A stretch of 64,000 nucleotides of DNA, from positions 1 to 64,000 of the forward strand of contig CAJNOL010000365.1 of NCBI GenBank assembly GCA_905250125.1. Reading direction: 5' to 3'. Made by a program: the position numbers and the translations under genes. Below are positions 44,215 to 58,800 of the stretch, piece by piece. The notes below the pieces were generated by a model. The model was not told the origin of the DNA, ran no database searches, and saw nothing but the letters and a program-made list of their open reading frames with translations. Source of the stretch: Rotaria sordida. Taxonomy: Eukaryota; Rotifera; Eurotatoria; Philodinida; Philodinidae. Each line of letters opens with the position of its first letter. Positions within the stretch are counted from its first letter, which is position 1.

Positions 44215-46465
44215 ACAAAAACTACATGATATTATATATCAATCAAGCTATTTTTGTTTTTTTGTAAATATTTATAGACTTTCGTGTATCAATGTATTCT
44301 TTTATTATTACAATGCAAATAATAAAAAAAAACATGAAATTGCAAGGAATATTTTATCGAGATTTTTTCTTCCGGAAGGGTGATATAAAACTTCGAGAGG
44401 GCGAATATCTATTTTTAGAAGTACAGATACATCGTACATATTTGAATAACCACAAACCCCGGAAGGATCAATGTAATGTTTTGAGAAGAGTCAGCATCTC
44501 GACCTTCATAATAAATAAAACACTAGATGCAAGATATAATTTGGTCAAGACTATAATATTTCATATATGTATTATTCATATTTTTGCTTTGATAAATAAT
44601 AAAAATTATTGATATTATTTTATAGATTCCATTAAAGACGTCAGAGAGTATGAACTAAAGATAAACTGATTCTATTGATTTAACTAAATAAAAAAACACG
44701 TTTCCTGTATTTATTCCTATTATATCGGGTCACAATGCCAATTAAATTCTGATTTGTTATCATAAAAATAACATACGAAGTAAAAAAAAAATAGTGACAG
44801 ATAGACTTGTATGGAACTGCATTTATGAACTAGTTAGAAAGTCAGAACATTATGAATATTCTATTCATTTATGTCTTTTGAGACTTATTGTAATAGTGAT
44901 CATTAGCTTTTCTATGTCATACTCTTTCATCTTATAGTGCTGTCTAAAAATTCATTGATTTGACCTTTTCTTCTCCTTTTTCTTTTCTCTTTTACTATTT
45001 CTACAATTAATGAATACTAGGACTTCTTTTTCCTTATTACAGGTGTAGTTTACCATTCGATTGCAATACTTGTCGTTCTTCTTTTTTTTTTTTTTGTTTT
45101 TCTTTTCTCATTAATGTTCAAGCAATTTTCTTCAATCGTATCTAATTTGCATTTCGTGTCTTCTTTTTTTACCAATGCCAATCACCATTATTTTATGTGA
45201 AAGTTAGCCCTTATGAGTATGTGAGCATATGTTGATGGCGTGTCAAGCTCTTCTATCAGGATGTTACCTCCCGGGCTTGCATATTTAAGAAAATTGACAA
45301 TGTGTATCTATATACGAAAGCTGTAGAGAAAGAAGACAATCTACCTGATTTATTGATGTTGAAATGATCTAGGTACTACTAGTAACAGTTTTTTTCCTTT
45401 TCTTCTCTTTTCTTTTTTTTTTTCCATACATTAACATTGAGCATTCATTAAAGTATGGACGAGCGAAGCGAACAAGGAAGAAGAAGGGAGGAGCAGACAC
45501 ACACATACACATATAAAGCTGATCATAAATCAGGTGCATACTCTCTCAATAAGTTGCCCCCAAGGAAGGAGAAAGACGATGACGGGTTTGAAAAGAATTA
45601 TTATGATCTTGACGAGAGAATTGATTAGATCAATAAGGTAAGATCGTCATTGTCGTTTTACTTTTACCTTGAGCACACCAATGCATACATAATATACTTG
45701 TATAAAAGAAGAGAAAAAGAAAATGGCAATATAGTTTTATTGTATGTATCGATCTTTTTTTTTCAATCTATATTTCGTAGTTTGATCGTTCTGTGATCGA
45801 TTCTGATTTTTTTTATCGAAATAGAAAGCAAAAAAAAAAAAGAAAAAAGAAAGGCTTAATTTCGACAGAATTGATTGAAAAATTGAAGTCGTACCGAATA
45901 TAAATATATTTGCAAGTATTCGTACTATCGCCAGCACTTTCCCTTCTATTACTTGTTTCTTTCTGTTTCTTTGTCGACGTGTTGTAGGTCGAGTTGGCTG
46001 GCAATCGATCATAAACAACCATTTCCAATAAAGTCGTCATTGTATATGTATGTGTGAGCACATACTTGCGCGATCACTCGTCAAGCCGTGACTTTACCGT
46101 CGAGTCGATAACAATATGATCGGAACAAACATTCGAAGCACAAAAAAAAGCAGGATAAAAAAAAAGAACGTGAGAGTGACAGAGAAATTTTACTACCACC
46201 GTTTATCAGTTTGCCCATTTGCTCCCTTGCTCGTACACAGACAAAGACAAGTAAAACAATCACAACCATATATATATATATATTGGCAAATGCAGGTGAA
46301 CGCATACATACATTTTAAATTGAAAGTTATGCTCTAAGACGAGTTATTGAATTTATGCAATATACGTATATATCTATATACTTTCACTTTGGAGATTTAT
46401 ATAATCTCATACTCTCAATAGATGGGTTATAGGTACTTGATAAATTTAAAAATTTTAGATGAAGA
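44215..46465. other. upstream region of the CUX gene
   Basis: After the UVDE 3' flank, the sequence from about 44,940 changes character: pyrimidine-rich, slightly more GC, with simple repeats and T runs. It holds TATA-like strings (for example near 45512). No coding exon is seen. It probably contains the promoter and regulatory DNA of the CUX gene. Confidence 0.45.
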
Positions 46466-46818
46466 ATGACAACAACAAATAAAAACATCGAATCAATAGT
46501 TAAACAATGGACTTCATTTGATTTGAAATCAATTCAGGTAAAGTGTTCTCTCCCTATCTATCTATACAATTCATGTCTTTTTCTTTGTTTGTTGACATGA
46601 CACATCAAACTATTATCTTTACCTTTCTTCTTTCTTATTCTTCTTTTTCTTCTTTATTTGTTAAGTGTTTCTCTATCTATCTTTTCGAGTTAGATTTCTT
46701 GATCAATTCAGTAGAGAAAAAAAAAAAAGAAAATGAATTAAGTGATCAAAACTGTTGTGTAATAAAAAAGTTTAACAAAGCTTTAAATATATCTATCAAC
46801 ATAAAAGTTTAATACAAG

Positions 46819-46850
<32 letters not shown>

Positions 46851-49800
46851 TGTGTATTTATTTATTTATTTATTTTTATTCTCGAAGAAATGTTGTATTT
46901 ATGAGAATGACCTTTTTTTTTCGATTATGACACTTTTACTTATCGTATTGATCAGTACCACAATGATTACTAAACAACTAACATGTCCACCTTATTCATT
47001 TGTGTGTGAAAGAAGAAGAGGTTGTCGACCTTCTCTTTTCTTTTCTTTTTTTCTTCTTCTTCTCTTTCTCTTTTAGAGTTCGAGAACTACTAATCATGTA
47101 ATCGTCACCGTTGACGCTCGCTCTCTAGTTATATGTCGCATAATGATAATAGATCGAGTCTTATGTATAGCGATCGCTCTTGAAGAATATTCTTTTTCTA
47201 TGTCTTCGTCTGTTTTCCCTCTTCTTTGTTTTGTTGTTCTTCTATATTACTACTGTTCTCCTGTGATTAGGGTTCTTTCTTGCGCCTCCATCGCATCTCT
47301 CTCTCTCTTTCATACTACTACTTATTATGTTTGTCGATGATGATACAGATAGAGATATCGTCTTTTCGGTATCACGACAACGACAATTTCCGTTAATAGT
47401 TCTGTGTTGGTGTTTCAATCGATTCTGTAAGTGTATATATGTATATATTATGTATATATAGTGTGAACTATAAAAAATAAGAAATATACGTGATGGAATT
47501 TGAAAAACTAAGTTTAAGTGATTGATGTGTAGTTATAGAGTCTAGTTGATAGATATATATATGTGCAGTTATGCTTTAAGTAACGAAAGAAACAAAAAAA
47601 AAAAAGAAAAGAAAGGAGAAATTCCAATGATGATTGCTTTTTACGGGAGAAATATTGCCCATCTCTCTTATCCATAGTTATAAACATGTGATAAATAACC
47701 TGAATGAATGAATGAGTGAATGAATGAATGATCGACATCAGTAAATGAATACGTATATATGTTGGTATGTATTTCAATGTAAAACTAAAAGAAAAACAGA
47801 AAGACGAAGAAATCGCATCTCGTATATATTGTATATGTATGTTTGTCTGCGATGATTGATCTTAGAAGTATATAGTTGATGTGTGGTGAAACTTGGCGCC
47901 ATGTTTATTGGTACATCCCACGAAGCACTTCGTACTTGGATATTGACACACACCATACAAGAGAAGATAAGAAGAACTGTAACTGAGACGAATATCTGTT
48001 TCCAGCTCTCTCTCTCTCTCTCTCTCTCTCCTTCTATGCTTGTTCGTTTATCGACCTAAAAGAAATACAGAAATGCGACATTGACTTGAGTAGCAGCACC
48101 ACAAGACGTCGCTGATTTCCTCCTTGAGAAGAGATGCCGTGTCTAATCTATATCAATCAACTCTCCCTCTTTTTTCTCCGAAAGACTCGACGAAGTAAAC
48201 CTAATCTCGAATTGACAACATCCAGCTTTGTTATTCCGCTTTTCTCTTTTTCTTCATTGTAACATGTATATATACATATACATATATATATGTGTGTATG
48301 TTTAAAAAAGAGATATTGTCAACAACAAACAACTAATGATCCATGATCGTTAATTATGATCGCTTTCTACTAGTGACGACAGACAACTTTGTCTGTATAT
48401 ATATATATATATATATAGATAGATAGATAGATATATGTGCGCATCATATGTACAGTTGTATCAATAAACGAAACGAACGAGGAATTGTCAGTGAACATAA
48501 TGTCAAAAAAAAAGAAGAAATAAAAAGAGAAAGCAATAAAACAAATCACTTTTGGGGCCGACTGAGAAACAATCGATTAATTGTGGACGATGACACGACA
48601 CGACATACATATTGGTGCAAGATGGTACCCACGTGCATTGTCTATATATATATTATGTGTGTGTACATGAGATGAATTACGATTTCTCTCTCTTTTTTTT
48701 TCTTTTTAATATTTGTTTCGTTTATTATCAAATATCAATTTGATATAGAATGATTGAAAATATATTTATCAATATAAATCAATGAATGTAAATATTAAAT
48801 AGAATAATATTATTTTCTTCTTCTTTTCTTGTCTTTCTAGCATGATTTAGACGTGACAACAACTGAAATAGTCAGTTGTGCTGATGAAAGTGATCAATCA
48901 AGAAGAAAATTGGTTGAATTAAGTCGAGATTTTAAGAAAAATACGAATGAGGTAGGTGGATCCTCTTATTTCTTCTTTACTATATCTTCTATTTTAATTG
49001 ATCATTAAATAGACAAAAAAATAATAAGAAAGACAGGTACTCGTGATCATCAGTCGTGTATAAGTGTGTGTGTGTGCGAACGCACATAGTTTTCTTTTTT
49101 TTTTTTGCATCTATTGTCTCTTTTTTTCTTTATTTTTATTTTACACTACATACAAAACGAACGTGATCATCTATAAGACAGACTGATCGTTCGAGAAACT
49201 CTCATCATCATCATCATCATCATAATCATCATCATCTTCATCTTCTTTTTTTTCTTCGAAGCAAGAGTGCACTTCCTGGGCTACCATCGTCTGCGCAGGT
49301 GTATAGTTGAACTAATTTGCATGTATATATCTGTCTTGTTTGTCGGACTAACTTGCGCCTATTCGTCGTTTTATTTTACGCACGATCTCATCATAACAAT
49401 ACACTCTGTTATAAAGCGGTAGTGACATATATATTCCGACAATAACAATAGCTCATCTGATTTAGAAACTTTTTTCTTTTTTTACTTCGCTCGTTTTCTT
49501 CTTCTTTTTTTTCTTTCATATACAATATATATACAGGAAATACAAGGCGAAAGGATCAATTTGTATATAAAGGTGTTCCCATTTACTTCAATGAATTGAA
49601 TATCATTGAAAGGACAAGATCATATTACAAATAATGCGCCGAATTCATCGTTCATTAAGAGTTGACACTGATGTGATCGGCCGAAAAAAGTTCAGCTATA
49701 GAAAAATCGACCTATCGATTACATAAGTATATATATATATAAAACAAAAAAAAAAAAGAAAATTTCGTTCCAAAAACCTAAATGAACATGATCTTTGAAT

Positions 49801-52800
49801 ATGTTTTTTTGTTTTTTTATTATCAATGAATAGCTTGTTAAAATTCAATTGTTTGATATATTTAATTTTTTCACATTCTTCATTCATGAATAAATACATT
49901 GTCAATTTTCAAATTTAACCAGTTAGATCTTTAGCATACATTTAGCATCTGCTCACACTCTTTTTTTTCCTCTTTTAAGCACACCTCAACTACCACTCCA
50001 TTCATTCATTTGCCAAAATCATTACATACACTTTCCATTTGCCGCTTTCATGCAGTGCACCTATGCTTTACTTTTGTTCTAATTTGTTAAAGTGAAATAT
50101 AAAAGTCGATCAGCAATAAGTAACAGCAGTCAAACTACCTTTGTGTATATATATATATGTGTGTGTGTGTGTCGCGTCACAAAGGTGATAATCAAATTTC
50201 ATTTCTATATTTCAATTGTATGTGTCTTGAACATTAGGGGGCGAAAATTGATTTTTTTTTTCTGACTAACTATATACAGTGCATACACCTCATTAAGATG
50301 ACTTGTCAATCATGTATAAGAGAGTCTGTTCTTAACGTGTGATTTATTGCTGTTTGAAACGTGCTTCATATGTGCACTCGTGTGCAAAGATCTTTGATCT
50401 TCTTCGTCTTGTTTGCGATGAAGACTAAACTTGATGATGAAGTCAATTCCACCTCATATACAACATATATTCTACTTCAATCGAAGAGGGAGAGAGAGAG
50501 GGAAAGAGATTTTTTTTCCCCTTTCTCTATCTATCATCTCCAGCAACATCAGTGTACTCTTTAATTGTGTGTCGTTTTTCCTCTCCTCCTGATCATCACC
50601 CGGTAATGACACAGTAGAATAGTCTCCTCTGAGTCTGTGCGTGATGACAGACCGTCTGTCTGCGTGTGATTGAGCAGAGAAACAAAAAAAAAAGTTTTTT
50701 TTATACTTTCTCTCTCTCTTGTTCTATAATCCCTCTATGGAATGACAAACTAGCGACCTATCATTTGGCTAATGTAGTTTCTCCAAAGTAGTTCCGATAC
50801 ATTCGATTCTTCTCATGTATGTATATATATATATATATATGTGTATATATGTATGCGTCTATGCGAACAAATACGCCCCCTTAGCGGGCGACGATTTGTA
50901 TTATTCATCATCATTTCTTCTCTCATCATTCACGTTAAAGGAAATGAGCGAATGAAAAAGAAAGACTTCAGTTCATCTTATCCGCATTCACGATGACAAG
51001 GAAGAAGAGAGAAAAGAGACATGATTTACATATTCAATAGGCGGAGCGACAACCATTATGTTTCTTTCTTATACTTTGATCATCATCTTACTACTTCTAC
51101 CTGGTGTTTTCTTTTCAATAGATGAGAGAAAAGCCTCTTCGAAACACTCGATGAATAGGGAGTGAATGCGCTCGCACTCGCGCGCGCATACACAACATAC
51201 GGTGTGTTGAATTGTGTCAAATCTTGTTTAGGTTGATGACTTTTCACTGTTCTTTCTCTCTCTCTCTCTCTCACACACATACACTCTCTTTTTCCATCTT
51301 CCTGAAATTTTAATCAGATAGCATCTCCTAAATGACGAGAAGAAAAGGAGGGAAAAGAGACAAAGACAAAGAAGGAAAAGAAGAAGAATAAATACTTAAA
51401 GAATGTCTTGGTCGGTGCGTCAACGACTAAGTCGGATCTGCATCAGAACTAATCACAAACAAGGGTCAATTTCCTCTTTCGTAATTGATTTTCTTTTCCC
51501 TTCTCCTTCGTCTTCTTCTTTTTCTTTTTCTTCTTCTGCTTCTTATTCTTCTACTTTACTTCTTTTCTATTCTGGTAGGTGAAAAAACTTGATGCGCATT
51601 CGTTCTTCCCTGCTAGTCACACATATAAATGGAGATTCTAATTAGACGTGATCATTCGATATCATGATCTCTTCCCTCTCCCTCTCTCTCCCCCTCTACT
51701 TCTCTGTCGCGTGTATCGAGTCGTCGTTGTCGTTGGTAAAAGAGTAATAGTAGTGAACTCTAGTTGATTACTTTTGGTGCCCATCGGCACGCAACTCTTC
51801 CGATGAGAAAATCGAACACCCGCGCGCTCCTCCAATTACATATAAAAACCAATCAGAAAATAGAGAATCATTCTTTTTTCTTTTCTATGTCCTTTGTTGT
51901 TTCTTGTCTTTTGCTACTTTCTGTCTGTCTCCACTTCAGGTGATTGAACCACTTTGAATGAGGACATTCGTCAAGCGAGTAAAAAAAAAAAAGAGTTGTT
52001 AAAAATTTAAAAAACTTAAAGTGATTTTTTTCTGTTTGAGTTGATGCCGCGCTACCATTTTCTTATAAGATGTATATGAATATATAAATATATATATATA
52101 TATATAAATACACCTGTATATGAATGCCTGGAAGGTGTAAGGAAGTGAGCTAACCGATCATAATAACAACGATAGTGTGGAGCCTTAGTGCCTAATATTC
52201 TTTGTCTCGATCTGCATCACCATCGGTGCGTGTGCGTCCATCCTAGTAATGAAAATTCTTTTTCGACGCTTCTTTATTTGTTTATAAGGTTTCTCTTTAG
52301 CGGATGATTAAAATACAAAACGTTTCCGATCATATTCGTCTTCTATAGGTTTTTTCTTCTTTGTCACATATATAAATTCTTTTTTTTTTTTTTATTGTAG
52401 TCATAGTATGTGTAAATGAATCGTGCGCCAGTTAATCGACACGAACGCAATGCAATGCATTTTGCGTTTCTATATGCGTGTGTCTATATGTGTGTTCATT
52501 TCATTTTGTTTGAATAAACATTGTGAGACTTCCGTTGCCGGCACCTCACCCGATGATTGCTAATAGAGAAAAAGACAAGCGACGTTCGCTCATATAGAAT
52601 AAACGCAATGATGATTGAAATTTTCTCTCTCTCTTCTCATTTCTATATGTTTACGCTTAAGAATAAAATATTCATAACACAAAACGATGTGTGACAGGCT
52701 CCCGTTGTCACTCTCTTTAGTCTTCTTCTTCTTCTTCTTCTTCTTGTCTTTGCCTTTGCGCGTTCTGCTCTTATGGTCGGTTGGTAAGAGAGAAGGCGCA

Positions 52801-55800
52801 AAAAAATGCCTATATCTTTATAGAAAAAGAGAGAGCAAAAAAAAAATTCGCGATTGGTCTTCGCCAATGATTGGCCGAGAACTGATCGTATTGTGCAATT
52901 TTTGGACAAATAATAGAGAGACAGAGACAGAGAAAGATATAGAAAGACAAGTATAGCACGCGATTTTCTATTCTCTTTTAGTAAACACCTGCTTACATTT
53001 AGAGAAGAAAAAAAAAGAAAGAAATCTATCTATCACCTGTCTCGTCTTCCTCTTTCATAAACGCGTGCGATAGATAGACGACGACACGCATAGTCCTCTT
53101 GAAAAAAATAGAATAGAGAGAGAGAGAGAGAGGGAGAGGGAGAGAAAACGACCGACACCTTATCATCATCATCATTTTTTTGTGCGATATTCTCTTTCTA
53201 ATCATCATCATCACTAGTGTTTGTGAGCCGAGTTACAAAAAAAAAAAAAAGAAAAATTATTACCTCTCGCTAAACACACACTTATACTGTAAATCGATAA
53301 CAACATCATATCTTCGACATTTCTTCATTTTTTTTTCTTTACATAGAAGTGTTGACTTTGTCACTTGTGTCTGTTAGGATGTACGCAAAGCCATTACACC
53401 TATATTAAAATCGTTCCAGATCGAAATAGATAGTTTATCAAAACGAAGCAAAGTAACTAAACAAACTTTCTTAGAAATTTATCAATATTTAAGTGAATTA
53501 CCAGGTAAGATAAAATATCTCTCTCTCTCCCTCTTGTATCTTTTTATCTTTTTTTTTTTTTCTTTGTTCGCTTTTTTAAAGATCCGGTGCCAATTCTTGA
53601 ATATATTCAAACATTACAGAAACGATTAGAAAACGTATTTGATTTAGAAATACAAAATCAAAATTTAAGAGAAATATTAGGTAAAATATAAAAATTTTTA
53701 TCTTTTGAATATTGAGTTTTTTTTTTTTTTTAAATCATATTTATAGACGAATTAGCTCATGTCAAAAGTCAAAGTAAGAGAAGAAAAATTTTTTTGAAAA
53801 AGAAAAGAATCTAAAAATAATAATAATAATAGAATTGACAATCAAGCAATTACGTGATAAAATCAAAGATTTGGAAGAAAAAACAGAAGTAATCATACAG
53901 GTAAATTTTTCTTTTTTTTTTGTCTTTATTAATATAGCACAAAAAAAAAAGAAATTTTTACTTCGATTATATAAAAGAATAATAAAATTGAAGTAAATAT
54001 TTAAAAGATTCTAACTGGAAGGAGAAAGTTATTGAATAGAATAAAAAAAAAAAAAAGAAATCTAAAAAAGGAAGTTTATTGAGTTTAAGATCATAGCTAT
54101 TTTTTTCTTTAACAAAAAAAAAGAAAGCAACTTTATTGAAATGATTTTTTTTTCTTTTTCTCTTCTAGCAACATATTAAAGAAAAAGAAGACTTCCAACG
54201 TATCTTCGGTATACAATATCGTTTTTTTTCCTTTTTTCTTTGTTTTTATTTCAAACTGATAAGAGAATCATCTATATAAATAAATTTTATTTTTACAGGT
54301 TTAGTTACACTTTTTCTTTTTTACTTTGTCTAGCTGATAAAGGACATCAATTTGATCTTATTACAAAATATGCACAAATGGAAATGCATCAATCAGTATT
54401 AGATCCTTTACATCAAGATATGTTTGAATATAAAATAAAACAAGACGATACAAATAATATATGTTCATCAGATAGTCATATATGTAATCAAGATTTAGAA
54501 CAAATGAATAAGGTAAATTAATTTCTATTTTTTTTTTTTTTGTCAAAGAAGAGAAGAACTTTTTTTTTGTTTTTTTTACTCATCAATTAGCGAACATCAT
54601 CAAATACAGAACGATTTGCTGATATATTACGTGAAGATTGTGAACAAAAACGATCAGCAAATAATAAATCTAATGATGAATTGATTTCACAAGAAGGAAT
54701 AGAGCGGAAATTATGTGAAAAACTTGAGCTTGAATTAGCAACTAAAGAACGTCAAATAGTTACACTTGCTGATGAAACACAAAAATTACAATCGACATTG
54801 ATTAAAATAAAAGAAACATCATTTACACAGGTAAAGAAAAGAAGAAGAAGAAGAATTTCAACGAAAAGAAAAAAATAATTTTTTTTTTTTTTTGATGAAT
54901 CATATTTATCTTGAGTTTTTTTTTTAATTCAGGTTTCTGATCTTGAAAGTGTATTACGTGAAAAAGAAAAGTTAATTGCACAACTAGAAAATAAATTACA
55001 CAGTCAAGCCGATTACGATGAAATCAAACGAGAATTGACGTAAGTAACAGATTTCTTTTTTTTTTTTTTATTATAAATACAAACAACTTGTCTTTTATTT
55101 TTTTTGTTTTTAGTCTTTTAAAATCAATCGAATTTTCTACAACAAATCGTTCTTCAAATGATGATCAAACAGGAAATCTATCAAAAAAATCTTTCGATAT
55201 ACAAGATGAACAAACACAAATCAAAATGCCACAAATGGATTCAGAAAGTAAGTTCAACTAATCCTACTATAATATAACACACAGTTTGATTGGCTATTAT
55301 TCTCTATCTCTAAATCATAATTTTAAATATATATATGACAAGAAAAAAAAAAACTAATAAGAGATTTTGTCGATTACATATATGCATATTACAGCAACTT
55401 ATCTATCACTCTAGGTAATACTAATCATCATCAGCTTCAACATTCATGTCGTCACTGTACTTCTCCATGTTTGCACCGATCAAATACTCCATATTTACCT
55501 ATACCATCTTTTCTTTCATCATCAGCTTCTTCATCATCTAATTCATCTTCTTCTCCTTCATCGCCTTCTCAGATTTATTTAAAACCTCATCAACAATCAA
55601 CAACAAATTGTAATGGTATTGATGATATGACACGAACATTAAATGAAACATCAAAAAGAATTATTCCATCTATACCAACATCACTTTCAATTATAACTAC
55701 AAAAGATAATCTTCAATTGTCCAATACACTTTCGAATACAACAAATACTAAATATCCATCATTGACAACATCATGTTCAACAATGGTTACTCCAACTGCT

Positions 55801-58800
55801 TCACTTCTTTCATCAGTGACAACAACAACTTTAACGCCGTCCAATCTCTTTCCAGGTAAATCATATATATTTGTATATAAAAGAAAGAAAAAAAATCATT
55901 TTTTTAACCAATAAATAATTTCAGGTCATCAACTTTCATCCGTCCAATGTACAAAACTTCATTGTCCACCAACATCATCATGGAGTCCACCATTATCATC
56001 ATCATCAGGTGTATCAAGTATAGCTACAACATCTACAGATAATCGAACAGTAATTAAATCATCATCATCAAAACAAACATCACCTAAACCATCACCATCA
56101 CCAACAATTCTTGTTCCACCATCAACATGTACACCAGTAACACCAATTGCAAATGCAAATATACTTGAACCACTTGATACAACATATGTTGCTAATGTTG
56201 TACGAAAACTTCTTGCACAACATAATATAGGTCAACGTATATTTGCACGTTATATATTAAGTTTATCTCAAGGTACAGTTAGTGAATTATTATCAAAACC
56301 AAAATGTTGGTCAAAATTAACTGAAAAAGGTAAAGAAAGTTATAGAAAAATGTGGTGTTGGGCAAATTCAGAAGAAAGTATATTAACATTAAAAAGTATT
56401 AGTCCACGCAAAGGTATGAATAATCGTAAGTAACCGAAAAAAAACCAAAATAACCAAATAATTAATTAAAAAATTGATTTATTTTATAAATAGGTTCAAA
56501 AGATAATCCATATCCAGCTATAAGTACAAAACGTACAGATCCAGCAACACATCAAAAAATTGTTCAAATTTTAGCTGATGCTCAAAAACAACAAATAGCA
56601 GCCGCTGTTGCTGCCGCAGCCGCAGCTGCAGCTGCAGCAACTAATATAGTAAATATAGAAATATCATTAAATTAAAATTAAAATTTTCAATATTTGTTTT
56701 TGTTGTTTTTTAAGGATCAAAAACTATCTTTATCTCCATGTAGTTCATTACATAAAGAAATATCAAATGTAAATCTATCAACAGATCCACTTGAATCAAA
56801 AACTTCATCATCATCATCATCATCATCAATAACAAGTTCATCAACAGTAAATTCTCCTTTAAATGAATCATTACCATCTGATCAACAAACATTTTTACTT
56901 CCTGTTCCACCACCTCCACTTCCATCATCAACAACAACAACATCAACATCAAATGCAGCAGCTTCTTTATCTATGTTATCAGCATTTGTACCATCATTAT
57001 TAATGCGTACGGCAAATAGTTTTAATAATGATACATCATCAATATCATCATCATCAATAACAGCAACAACAGCAACAAATAATCTTTTAGATTGTTCAGC
57101 ATCATCACCATTTAATTTACTTCGTCATCAACCAGATAATTATCGTAATTGGCTTATGTTACAAGAAATTGTTCGTAATAATGATTTATTTAAACAATTT
57201 CAACCAACATTACCACCATCAATTGATATAGATGATGAAAGTGAACAAGATAATGATGATGATAGTGATAATAATGATGAAAATGATGACGATGATGATG
57301 ATGATGATGATGATAATATTGATGATGAAAATCCAATAAGTTCAGATGAAATTCCACTTGATTTAAGTATGAAAATAGATTCAAATCAACATGATATTGA
57401 ACAAACATCAATTAAAATATCAAATAATAAACAACAATTATCAACAAAACATGTTAAAACAGCTTTAACACCATTACGTGAACAAGATACATCAAAATAT
57501 CGTTATATAAATACAATGGAATTAGTACAAACAGTTAAAGATATTTTAAGTCGTTATAGTATATCACAAAGACATTTTGGAGAAAAAATTCTTGGATTAT
57601 CTCAGGGAAGTGTTAGGTAAATAAATTATTTTCTTTTTCTTTAAATTAAATATATAAATCTTACCCCTTTTTGTTTTTAGTGATATTCTTGCACGGCCAA
57701 AACAATGGGAATTATTAACACAAAAAGGTCGTGAACCATTTCTTCGTATGCGTATTTTTCTTGATGATCCAAATGCAATAAAACAACTTGTACAAACTGT
57801 TACAACAACACCAACATCAACATCGACAACAACAAATTCAATATTATTACCAACATTTTGTCCACCACCACCATCATCAACAACAATAACAACAACATCA
57901 TCATCATCATCATCATCACTTTTATCAAATACAACATTAAATGGTTATCATTCAAATAAATTATTAACACGTGATAATTCAATAGATTCACAATCAAATA
58001 TTTTATTGAATGATACATCACAATTATTAATAAATGAAACAATACAATTACCATCATCATCATCATCACCATCAAATGGAATAATAACAAATTCAAATAA
58101 ATCAAAATCTCGTTCAAAAAATTCAAAAATTAATAATGATAAATCATCAATACCATCATCATCATCATCATCAAATCATTCAAGACATTCATCAACAAAT
58201 CCACTTATGACACCATATGAATTACCTAAAATATCATTACCAAGTAAAAACAAAAAAACAATTAATTAATTTTCAAATATTTAAAAAAAAACAAAATTGT
58301 TTTATTTTTTGTCATTTAGATACAATCGATACTGAACAATTAAGTTCACAAGTACGTGAACTTCTTTTTGCTTATAGTATTGGTCAACGTGTATTTGGTA
58401 TGTATTATTTATTATTATATAGAGATGAGTCATTTCAGACAAAACGAAACATAAATCATCTTTCATTTGACTTTAATTCTTTACAATGGATTATTTTTCT
58501 GAATAAGTTCTTTTTACATAGACATATGAAAAAATATTGACTCTGGAAGCTGACTATTGATTAGAAAGTAATTAGTAATTTTCAGTAAGATCGGATTTTG
58601 AAAAACCACACCCTTAAAATTCAGATTTATAGAGATTCTAAAGAAAGATTTGTATCATTTGGAATTACTTTTGAACGTTTCATTTAGTTATAAGAGTATT
58701 TCTTGTGTTTATATATTCGTATTCCGTCATACAGCTAATGTTAGATTTTTTTACTGATAATCCCTCGGAATAAAAGTCTCTAGTATTAATTTTTTAGAAT

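Noticed and set aside
46820..46875. Regular short repeats as a CRISPR-like array
   Set aside because: Plain tetranucleotide microsatellites without spacers, in a eukaryotic intron.
52643..52909. Arg-rich minus-strand frame in CUX intron 2
   Set aside because: Product of a CTT/AAG microsatellite and purine runs.
56710..56952. Met/Leu-rich antisense frames over CUX (also 57190-57411 and 57800-58126)
   Set aside because: Reverse reading of Ser/Asp-codon repeats in CUX linkers.
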